Shown: positions 36,496 to 43,870 of the stretch, in pieces | How positions within the stretch are numbered: position 1 is the first letter of the stretch | Layout: every line of letters starts with the position of its first letter | Source: Burkholderiaceae bacterium | GTDB lineage: Bacteria > Pseudomonadota > Gammaproteobacteria > Burkholderiales > Burkholderiaceae_C | Length of the DNA: 64,000 bases | Direction: 5' to 3' | Assembly (NCBI GenBank): GCA_913776825.1 | Contig: CAJYPV010000020.1 | Location: forward strand, 124,001 to 188,000 | The notes under the pieces: generated by a model | What the model was told of the DNA's origin: nothing | Databases searched by the model: none | What the model saw: the letters and a program-made list of their open reading frames with translations, nothing else | Position numbers and translations under genes: made by a program

Positions 36496-38019
36496 ATGCG
36501 TCGACCGATGCCATCCTCGATCCGCGCCAGTGCGTGCTCGCCCCTGCAACGCCTGCAGGCGGCTTTCCGTCTGGCGAGCGACGCCTGGCGCCGCAGCGAC
36601 CTGCGGTCATCGCCATCGCCATCGTCGTCGTCGTCAGCTTCACAGACGCCGTGGTTGATCGACCCACCGCCCGACTGGCTGGACACCGAGGCCCTGACCG
36701 CGCTGATGCTGACACTGCCCGGCGCCGATGGCCGCCCCGCGCAATGGCAGGTGGCGGTGCGCGACGGCATTCCGCTGCGGGCCGTGCCGCCGCAGTGGCG
36801 TTGGCCCGGCCTGAGCGAGCCGGTACCGCTGGTGCGGGTGCGTGCGCCGCGTGCACGGGCCCAGTCGCTCGCGCCCGAGCTGCGTCCGTGTGCGCGTCCC
36901 GGGATGGTCGGCACCGCCACGGCGGTGATGCGGTCGGCCGACGGGGGCCAAAGCCGTCTGCTGACCTGCGCCCATGTGGCGATCCCGTCGATGGAAGGCG
37001 CCTTCGGCGCGGAGGTCGACATCACCCATGCCGATGCGGTGGGCCGCGCCACCGTGATGGACTGGCGCCCCGCGCCCAGCGCCGGTCCGGCGCATTGCAC
37101 GATGGATGCGGCGGTGCTGGCGATCGATGACGGCCTGGCCCGCGATCTGCGACGTGACGGGGCGTGGCTGCCCACCGGCGTGGGCGGGCCACCGCTGGCG
37201 GACATGGCGGTGACCTTGCGCAGTCATCGCTATATCCAGCCCGGTGTGCTGAAGGTGTTCTGGAGCGGACCGGTCGATGTGCCGGGCCTCACACCGGGTC
37301 AGACGGATTACTTCCTGGATCAGGCGATCGGCTATTGCTGCGCGTCTCGAGGCGGTGATAGCGGCTCGGCGATCTGGGATGCGCAGGATCGGTTGATGGG
37401 CATGCATCTCGCGGGCCTGGACGGTGTGCCGGCGGGCGAGCCGAATGCGATCTACGGCCCGATCGCGCCGGTGCTGGACACCTTCAAGCTGCGCCCATGG
37501 CTGCGCTCCGGCGAGGTGGCGCAGGTCGACGTGGCGGGCGCCAGCACGGTCGTCACGCGAGGCACGACCGGCGGTGCCACGCGCACCGGCAGCGCGCCAT
37601 CGGCTGGCGGCGCCTTGAGCGAAGCGGAGATCGTGGCCTGCACGCTGTGGGGTGAAGCCCGCAACCAGGGCGAGGAGGGCCTGCGCGCGGTGGCCTGCGT
37701 CATCGCCAATCGCTGGCGCACCGTGTATCGGCGCCAGCGCAGCGCGCAGGACGTTTGCCTGGATCCCTACCAGTTCAGCTGCTGGCTCAAGAACGATCCG
37801 AATCTGCCGCGCATGCTGGCGGTGGCGCGTCAGCCGGATGCGACGTATCGCACCGCGCTGGCCCTGGCGGATGAGCTGTTGAGCCGCACCCTGGTGGACA
37901 TCACCCGCGGCGCGCGGCATTACTACGCCACCAGCTTGCGGCAGCCGCCGAACTGGGCGCGGGGCAAATATCCCTGCGTCGTCATCGGCGATCACCTGTT
38001 CTTCAACGACATCGCCTGA
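36496..38019 (+). CDS. Trypsin-like serine protease fused to SleB-type cell-wall hydrolase
   Basis: A 507-residue two-domain protein. Residues ~130-340 look like a chymotrypsin-fold protease. Candidate triad residues are His160 (LLTCAHV), Asp204 (CTMDAAVLAI) and Ser289 in RGGDSGSAIW, all in the classical order and context. Residues ~375-507 match the SleB/Hydrolase_2 cell-wall hydrolase family: EAEIVACTLWGEARNQGEEG with likely catalytic Glu387, DPYQFSCW, and RHYYATSLRQPPNWARGK. SleB-type enzymes act on peptidoglycan. A Gly/Thr/Ala-rich linker joins the domains. No signal peptide or membrane helix is visible at the N-terminus, which is Ser/Arg-rich, so export must use another route or the protein acts inside. 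The gene follows the lipoprotein after 8 bases. Confidence 0.85.
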   Translation: MRRPMPSSIRASACSPLQRLQAAFRLASDAWRRSDLRSSPSPSSSSSASQTPWLIDPPPDWLDTEALTALMLTLPGADGRPAQWQVAVRDGIPLRAVPPQWRWPGLSEPVPLVRVRAPRARAQSLAPELRPCARPGMVGTATAVMRSADGGQSRLLTCAHVAIPSMEGAFGAEVDITHADAVGRATVMDWRPAPSAGPAHCTMDAAVLAIDDGLARDLRRDGAWLPTGVGGPPLADMAVTLRSHRYIQPGVLKVFWSGPVDVPGLTPGQTDYFLDQAIGYCCASRGGDSGSAIWDAQDRLMGMHLAGLDGVPAGEPNAIYGPIAPVLDTFKLRPWLRSGEVAQVDVAGASTVVTRGTTGGATRTGSAPSAGGALSEAEIVACTLWGEARNQGEEGLRAVACVIANRWRTVYRRQRSAQDVCLDPYQFSCWLKNDPNLPRMLAVARQPDATYRTALALADELLSRTLVDITRGARHYYATSLRQPPNWARGKYPCVVIGDHLFFNDIA

Positions 38020-38052
38020 GCGCGCGGGCGCGCCCCGCAGGAGCAAGTCAGC

Positions 38053-40920
38053 ATGGACAACGTCATCCTCGATGTGGTGCTCGGCCTGGTGCTGATCTAC
38101 CTGGTGATGGCGCTGCTGGTGACCAAGCTGCAGGAAGTGCTGGTGGGGCAGTTGTTTTCGGACCGCACCCGCAACCTGCACAAGATGCTGGACGAGGCCA
38201 CCGGCAATGACCCGACGCTGAAGGCCCAGGTGCTGGCCAATCCGCTGATCTTCGCGCTGTCCCGCGGCGACCAGCCATCGCGCACGGGCTTGCGGCCCAA
38301 AGGGCCCTCGGCCATTCCGCCCGATCTGTTTGCGCGCACCGTGCTGGTCGAGCTCTATCACGATCGCGGCAACCATCCCAGCACCCGGTTCACGCCCAGC
38401 CAGTTCGTCACCCAGATGGGCGCCGGACAGCCGGGACGCATCTGGGGAACCTTGCGCAGTCTGGTGTCAGGCCATGAAGCGAACTGGACCAGCTTCGAGC
38501 AGGCGCTGGCCGATTGGTACAAGGCGATCGGCGACCGCGCGGATGGCTGGTATCAGCGCAGCGCGCAAAGCTGGTCGCTGGTGATCGCCCTGGCGCTGGC
38601 GCTGATCCTCAACGCCGACAGCTTCCGACTGGCCGAGCGGCTGGCCAATGAACCCGATCTGCGCCGCAGCCTGTCCACACTGGCCCAGAACCTGAATGCG
38701 AGCCTGCAGCAGGAGGCCGCGCAGGAGCAGGGCGACGCCGCGAGGAAAGCCGCCGCCCAGGCCACCCAGGCCGCGCTGGCGCCGGACCGCCGCGCGGAGC
38801 AGGCGCTCAACCAAGCGGCGGCGCTGCTGACGGCGACCTACTTTCGACATCAGGACGTGGCGACCTTCGATCCGAATGTGGCCAGCATCGGTGAAGGTAC
38901 GAAGGAGGGGCTCACGCAACGTTGCGCATCGGCGCAAACCAATTCGAAAGAGCTGCTTTCCGGCACGCGCGATGCGAAGAGCCACGTGTTCCTCAGCAAT
39001 CCCATCACGTGGCTCTACTTGATGCAGTCGCTGCAGACGCAGATCAAGATCTTCCGCCGCCCGATGGACAGCGGTGAGACCTCCGACAAGGCCAGCCTCA
39101 AGCGCAGCGTCAATCCGACGCAGATCCACGATTGCATCGCCAACCTGAGCGGCTGGGTTGCGCTGGCGTCGCAACGCCCCGGCAAGGACAGCGCGGCGCA
39201 GGACAGCCTGCGCGAAGCCTCCACCCAGTTGAGTCGCGCGGCGGACGCAATGCTCGAAGTGCTGCAGGACCAGGGCGCCCCCACGTCGTTCAAGGCGCTG
39301 TTCCTGCTGGACCCGGACACCTTCCTGCGGTGCAACGAGGAGGCCAACATCAGCCGCGATGGTCTGCGTCAATGCGTGCTGGCGGGCCAGAACGGGCGGG
39401 TCAATCTGCCGCTGGGCTGGACGCAGGTCAACCGACGGCAAGGCTTCTGCCACATCGAGCAACCGAAGAAGCTGCTGCCCACCACCACGACCGTCCGCGC
39501 CGAGGCGACCTCCGCCTCCGGGGCCACCGTGTCCACGGTCACGACCGTGACGGCCAGCACGCCCGAACTGGAAACCGGCGCGAGCGGCTGGATGGCCGAC
39601 TTCCTGTGCGGCGCCGAGCGGGGCTTCGACGGCAATCCGGCGCTGCGGCTGTCGCCGATGCGCATCGTCGGTCCGAGCGGATGGGAGTTCCTCTTCTTCC
39701 TGATCGGCGCCTTCATCACCGCGCTGTTCGTCGCGCTGGGCGCGCCGTTCTGGTTTGATCTGCTGGGTCGGGTGGTCAAGCTGCGGGCAGCCGGCGGCAA
39801 GGCGCGGGAGGATGCGCTGTCGACGCCGGACGGAGGCGGTGGAAGCGGCAGCAGCGCCCGTGGCACCGGTGGCCAGGGCGGCCCCGGCGGCGCCAGTGGC
39901 AGCGATGGGACCGCGCCGTTCTCCGAGGCCCGCAATGAGCTGGAGCGCATCCTGCCGGTCGGCGATCTGATTGCGCTGCAAGGCGCATTGGGCGTCGAAC
40001 GCACCGGCCGTTGGGACGCGATGACGCGGCAGTCGATGGCGCTCAAGAGCCAGCAGCTGGGACTGGGCGGCAGCGATGAATTGAGCAATCAGCTGTATGC
40101 CGCGCTGATGGGGCAGAGCCTGTCGGGCCTGAAGGTGTTTCAGCCGCCGACCAGCCGGCTCGTCCTGCGTGCGCCGGATGCCCGCGCGGGCACGGTGGCG
40201 GCGCAACTGATGAAGCTGTTGGACTTCGAAGGCCGGGTCCCCACCACGCTCACCACAGTCACCGACGACGTGCGCGCCCTGGCGGTGCTGTGGCGCTACA
40301 AGCAGCAGGCCAGCCTGCCGGTGCATGAGCGACCGATCGTCAACGATGCGCGCATCAAGCATCGGCTCGACGACATCACCCCGGCCGAGATGGCCGCCAT
40401 CCAGGCGCAGGCGAGCGCCAGCCCACTGGTCAAGCTGCCGCGTGAGACGCCTTCCTGGCTGGACTGGGCGCTCGGCGAGTTGGGTCAGGCAGAAGCCTGC
40501 GAGCCGGCGGCGGGCTCACGGGACATGAGCAATCCTCGGATCCTCGAATACCTGAAGGCGGGCGGAGCGCCGAACGCCAGTGAGTCGACGGCGTGGTGCG
40601 CGGCCTTTGCGAGCTGGGTGCTGCAGCGCGGTCAGGTGCCGAATGCGCCGGCGCAGGTCAGCTCCCAGTTTTTCGGCGGCCCCCACTGCACTTTCGCCAC
40701 CCGGATCTGGACGGAGGGCATGCCTTGGAATCCCACCCAGATCCAAGCGGGCGACATCGTCACCCTGGATGAGAAGCGCGATGGCAAAGGCATCCATCAC
40801 GTCGGTTTCGTGCTGACGGCCCATCCCGAGGGCGTGTGGGCCATCAGTGGCAACTGGGGCAACCAGGTCAAGATCGATCTGTTCAAGCTTGCCACGCTGG
40901 TGGACGTGCGCCGCGTCTGA
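38053..40920 (+). CDS. 955-residue membrane protein with peptidoglycan-binding-like and TIGR02594-like amidase domains
   Basis: The N-terminal ~570 residues resemble a widespread uncharacterised membrane family. There is a first helix (IYLVMALLVTKLQEVLVGQL), a segment WYQRSAQSWSLVIALALALI followed by LNADSF, and a last helix region ending ALGAPFWFDLLGRVVKLR. A Gly/Ser-rich linker covers about residues 592-620. Residues ~635-690 (LIALQGALGVERTGRWDAMT) look like a peptidoglycan-binding helical repeat. The C-terminal ~160 residues match the TIGR02594 NlpC/P60-like pattern: SWLDWALGELGQAEAC, Cys849 in STAWCAAFASWVL, a His near 915 in IHHVGFVL, and ISGNWGNQVKID. I infer an envelope protein with an amidase or endopeptidase domain. 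Third gene of the operon, 33 bases after the protease-SleB gene. Confidence 0.8.
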   Translation: MDNVILDVVLGLVLIYLVMALLVTKLQEVLVGQLFSDRTRNLHKMLDEATGNDPTLKAQVLANPLIFALSRGDQPSRTGLRPKGPSAIPPDLFARTVLVELYHDRGNHPSTRFTPSQFVTQMGAGQPGRIWGTLRSLVSGHEANWTSFEQALADWYKAIGDRADGWYQRSAQSWSLVIALALALILNADSFRLAERLANEPDLRRSLSTLAQNLNASLQQEAAQEQGDAARKAAAQATQAALAPDRRAEQALNQAAALLTATYFRHQDVATFDPNVASIGEGTKEGLTQRCASAQTNSKELLSGTRDAKSHVFLSNPITWLYLMQSLQTQIKIFRRPMDSGETSDKASLKRSVNPTQIHDCIANLSGWVALASQRPGKDSAAQDSLREASTQLSRAADAMLEVLQDQGAPTSFKALFLLDPDTFLRCNEEANISRDGLRQCVLAGQNGRVNLPLGWTQVNRRQGFCHIEQPKKLLPTTTTVRAEATSASGATVSTVTTVTASTPELETGASGWMADFLCGAERGFDGNPALRLSPMRIVGPSGWEFLFFLIGAFITALFVALGAPFWFDLLGRVVKLRAAGGKAREDALSTPDGGGGSGSSARGTGGQGGPGGASGSDGTAPFSEARNELERILPVGDLIALQGALGVERTGRWDAMTRQSMALKSQQLGLGGSDELSNQLYAALMGQSLSGLKVFQPPTSRLVLRAPDARAGTVAAQLMKLLDFEGRVPTTLTTVTDDVRALAVLWRYKQQASLPVHERPIVNDARIKHRLDDITPAEMAAIQAQASASPLVKLPRETPSWLDWALGELGQAEACEPAAGSRDMSNPRILEYLKAGGAPNASESTAWCAAFASWVLQRGQVPNAPAQVSSQFFGGPHCTFATRIWTEGMPWNPTQIQAGDIVTLDEKRDGKGIHHVGFVLTAHPEGVWAISGNWGNQVKIDLFKLATLVDVRRV

Positions 40921-40989
40921 ATCGCGTCGCAGGGACGACGGCAAGACGGGGGGCCGCCTTGCGCGACGCGCATGCTCACGCCGCCGGCC

Positions 40990-41943
40990 TCAGTCGTCCA
41001 CCGAGAACACCGCGAAGCTGGCCTCCGGCAGGAACTTGAAATCCCAGCTCTCATTCGTCTGCGGATCTTCGATCTGGATGTTCTGATCGTCATGCCAGCG
41101 GGCGATGACGAAATGCGACGGCAGGTAGACGATGAATTCGCTGTCGTCGCTGCTCACATGGTTGCAGATGTGCGCGCGGAGTTCCGCCTTGCTCAGCCCG
41201 GCCACGATGTCCGAGACGCCGCGACCGGCCACGCCGAGCGCGAACTGGATGTGTTCCAGACTGATCCAGCGGTGCGGGTCGCCGTCGCTCAGGTTGACCT
41301 GGGCCATGTACTGGATCGTCTGGTCCGCGCTGTCGATGCCGAGCACGCTGGCCAGCACGCCATAACCGCAGTTGTTCCAGAAGCCGGACGGATTCCGGTC
41401 GCCATGGTCGTCGTTGCGGATGTCGGCGTCCTGGCGCGCCAGGGCGCGCACTTCGGGCGTGCGCTTGCGAAGCATCGTGCGCATCTCCGCCACATCTTTG
41501 GCGGTGACCTCCACATACTTGATCATCGTCGACTGGGCATAGGTCATCGTCACGCACAGCACCTGCGGTTCGAGTCCGTTGAAGACGATGCCATGCTGGT
41601 CCACATGCCGGACCACCCCGGCGACGAAGAACAGCGGCTGGGTCAGCGGCTCCTGGGGCGCGCCGACGAAGGTGTTGGAGTCCGACGACCGCAGCCGCTG
41701 CACCGTGGCGCGACCGGGAGAGGCGGCCTCCGCCCGCTGATCCGCCATCGCCTGCAGCCGCTTGAATTGCCGCGCCTGCTCGCTGCGGTCCGCCAGTTGC
41801 TGCAAGGCCTCATGGCTGGGCGGGCCGGCGGGAGCGTGGTGGGCCTCGCGCGTGACGGCCTGGGCGGCCGGTTGCGACACGCGGGCGGTGCGCTGCGCCT
41901 CGGCAGAGGGCGGTGCGTGGGGACGGGGCGGGAACGGCGGCAT
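40990..41943 (-). CDS. Papain-like toxin candidate with eCIS-cargo-like N-terminal leader
   Basis: A 317-residue protein with no signal peptide. Residues 1-85 are Pro/Ala/Gln/Arg-rich and contain HEALQQLADRSEQARQFKRL followed by QAMADQ and VQRL. Such QLKxxQAMAD-type segments recur, to my knowledge, in DUF4157 and other proteins linked to extracellular contractile injection systems. Residues ~185-317 have the order of a papain-like fold: Cys192 in FWNNCGYGVLASVLG, His277 in YLPSHFVIARW and Asp293 in QIEDPQTNE. This suggests a cysteine protease or deamidase toxin. It converges on the cell-wall-hydrolase operon. No injection-apparatus or immunity gene is visible nearby, so the toxin role is inference. 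Confidence 0.7.
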   Translation of the reverse strand: MPPFPPRPHAPPSAEAQRTARVSQPAAQAVTREAHHAPAGPPSHEALQQLADRSEQARQFKRLQAMADQRAEAASPGRATVQRLRSSDSNTFVGAPQEPLTQPLFFVAGVVRHVDQHGIVFNGLEPQVLCVTMTYAQSTMIKYVEVTAKDVAEMRTMLRKRTPEVRALARQDADIRNDDHGDRNPSGFWNNCGYGVLASVLGIDSADQTIQYMAQVNLSDGDPHRWISLEHIQFALGVAGRGVSDIVAGLSKAELRAHICNHVSSDDSEFIVYLPSHFVIARWHDDQNIQIEDPQTNESWDFKFLPEASFAVFSVDD

Positions 41944-42250
41944 CAGGGTGTCAGGGTCTCATTGGCGCAGGGGCGCAGGGTCTCGGGGCTCAAGCTCGAC
42001 AGGACAACATCAGAGGACACCCATCGGGCGACTGGCGATCCGGACGGGCGAGCATGGGCCGTCCGGCGCCGGCGTCGATCGGTTCCCCACAGGGCACGCT
42101 GCCCGTGGGGACACCGGGGCGGGCGCACAATCGGCGGACTCTAGGGGGCCGGGGCCAGTCCTTGCCATCAGCATCCGTCTGATTTTCGGGTGCCGAGCCT
42201 CCGAACCGCCCGGGCGCGAGTAAGTCTTCGGTAAGACCATCGGCCCGACC
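41944..42250. promoter_or_regulatory. Divergent intergenic region with GTAAG direct repeats
   Basis: A 307-base gap between the toxin-like gene and mipA. Two direct repeats, GTAAGTC (42220-42226) and GTAAGAC (42231-42237), are spaced 11 bases start to start, one helical turn. This is the geometry of an OmpR/PmrA/QseB-type response-regulator site. They precede mipA and its adjacent two-component genes, so autoregulation is plausible. The overlap with the annotated mipA leader is tight, which may mean the true start is downstream. Confidence 0.4.
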
Positions 42251-43174
42251 ATGCGACTCCCAACCACTGCCGGAAGCACCGTGAACCTGAACGTGACCTC
42301 CACCTCCTCTTCGTCGGCTGCGGGCGCTTGCGTCGCGGCTTCTTCCTCGTCGATCGCCGCGCCGGCGGGCCCGCTGGGCGCGATGACGCCGTGGTTCGCC
42401 ACGGCCGCGCTGGTGGCGGGCGTGGCCTTCTCGGGCGTGGCCTCCGCTCAGAATCAGCCGCGTGAGGCGCAGGCCAGCGGCGAAGGGATGTCCTCCTGGG
42501 CGCTGGGCCTGGGCGTGGCCACCCGTCAGCAGCCCTATGCCGATGCGGACAGCAAGACCAATGTGCTGCCGCTGCTGTTCTATGAAAACCGCTGGGTGCG
42601 CTTCGCCGGTACCACCGCCGATCTGAAGCTGTGGCGCCAGCCGGTGGCTCCGTCGCAGGAGATCAGCGGCGGCCTGCGGCTGCGTTACGACCTGACCGGC
42701 TACGAGGCCAGCGATTCCCCGCGCCTGGCCGGCATGGCCGAACGCAAGGGCGGCCTGTGGGGCGGCGCGGTGCTGGCCTGGCGCAACCCGCTGGTGCAAC
42801 TGAGCCTGGACTGGACGGCCGATCTGTCCGGCCACAGCAAGGGCCAGAAGCTGCAGCTCCAGGCCGACCGCCGCTTCGCGCTCGGCAGCGTGGGCGTGAC
42901 GCCGCGCCTGGCGGCCCAGTGGCAGGACAAGAAATATGTCGATTACTACTTCGGCGTGCGCACCCAGGAAGCGCTGGCGGATCGTCCGGTGTACTTCGGT
43001 CGCTCGGCCACCACGCTGGAAGGCGGCTTGCGCCTCGATTACGCCTTCAGCGGCCGCCATCAGGTTTTCCTGGACCTGAGCGTCACCGGCCTGCCCAGCG
43101 AGATCAAGGACAGCCCGTTGGTCGACCGCAGCAGCCTGTCGCGGGTGGCGGTGGGTTATCTCTATCGCTTCTGA
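42251..43174 (+). CDS. MipA/OmpV family outer-membrane protein
   Basis: A 307-residue beta-barrel protein. The mature part shows the MipA/OmpV pattern: ALGLGVATRQQPYADADSKT, NVLPLLFYENRWVRFAG, then regular amphipathic strands, ending YLYRF with the terminal aromatic needed for barrel assembly. Residues 45-66 form the signal peptide (TPWFATAALVAGVAFSGVASA), preceded by 44 unusual Ser/Ala-rich residues. The ATG at 42383 would remove that extension and may be the true start. It is followed 9 bases later by a QseB-like regulator gene. MipA proteins scaffold murein-synthesis or hydrolysis complexes in E. coli. In other bacteria they accompany envelope-stress or antibiotic-response systems. Confidence 0.88.
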   Translation: MRLPTTAGSTVNLNVTSTSSSSAAGACVAASSSSIAAPAGPLGAMTPWFATAALVAGVAFSGVASAQNQPREAQASGEGMSSWALGLGVATRQQPYADADSKTNVLPLLFYENRWVRFAGTTADLKLWRQPVAPSQEISGGLRLRYDLTGYEASDSPRLAGMAERKGGLWGGAVLAWRNPLVQLSLDWTADLSGHSKGQKLQLQADRRFALGSVGVTPRLAAQWQDKKYVDYYFGVRTQEALADRPVYFGRSATTLEGGLRLDYAFSGRHQVFLDLSVTGLPSEIKDSPLVDRSSLSRVAVGYLYRF

Positions 43175-43183
43175 TCGTCGGTG

Positions 43184-43870
43184 ATGAACCGCATCGCGCT
43201 GGTCGAGGACCACGCACGCCTGGCCGCGCTCGTCCGTCAGGCCCTGCAGGCTGCAGGCATCCCGACGGATGTGTTTCCTTCGCTGGAAACCGCCTGGCAG
43301 GCGCTGCGTGACCTGGACTACGCGGCCATGGTGGTCGACCGCGGTCTGCCGGATGGCGACGGCCTGACGCTGGTCAAGCGCTCGCGCGCCGCCGGCCTGG
43401 GGACGCCCTGTCTGATGCTGACCGCGCGCGATGCGCTGCATGACCGCGTGGAAGGACTGGAAGCGGGCGCCGACGACTACCTGACCAAGCCCTTTCCGAT
43501 GGAGGAACTGGTCGCGCGGGTGCGGGCGCTGATGCGGCGTCCCGCCGGCCTGAGGCCGGAGACGCCGGGCTATGGCGACATCCGCCTGCATCCCGATCAG
43601 GGCCTGCTCGCCTGCGGGGAAGAGACCATCACGCTGGCGCCAGCCGAGCTGCAGATCCTGCTCAGCCTGGTGCGCCACGAAGGCCGCACCGTGCGCCGCA
43701 GTGCGCTCGAAGCGGCCGCATGGGGCCTGTCCGACGCGGTCACGCCGAATGCGCTGGATGTGGCGCTGCATCGGCTGCGCCGCAAATTGATCGCGCTGGG
43801 GTCAGCGCTGCAGATCGTGAATATCCGAGGCCTGGGCTATGCGCTCCGTGAAGACTCGATGGCCGTGTAG
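43184..43870 (+). CDS. OmpR/QseB-type response regulator
   Basis: A 228-residue transcription factor. The receiver domain has the acidic pocket in LVEDHARL, the phosphorylated Asp in MVVDRGLPDGDGL and Lys in DDYLTKPFPMEEL. The C-terminal winged helix contains LAPAELQILLSLVRHEGRTV and DVALHRLRRKL, ending IRGLGYALRED. The ATG at 43184 is preferred to the GTG three bases earlier. The last 32 bases overlap the kinase gene, so the two are coupled. With mipA upstream, a PmrA/QseB-like response to envelope conditions is likely. Confidence 0.95.
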   Translation: MNRIALVEDHARLAALVRQALQAAGIPTDVFPSLETAWQALRDLDYAAMVVDRGLPDGDGLTLVKRSRAAGLGTPCLMLTARDALHDRVEGLEAGADDYLTKPFPMEELVARVRALMRRPAGLRPETPGYGDIRLHPDQGLLACGEETITLAPAELQILLSLVRHEGRTVRRSALEAAAWGLSDAVTPNALDVALHRLRRKLIALGSALQIVNIRGLGYALREDSMAV

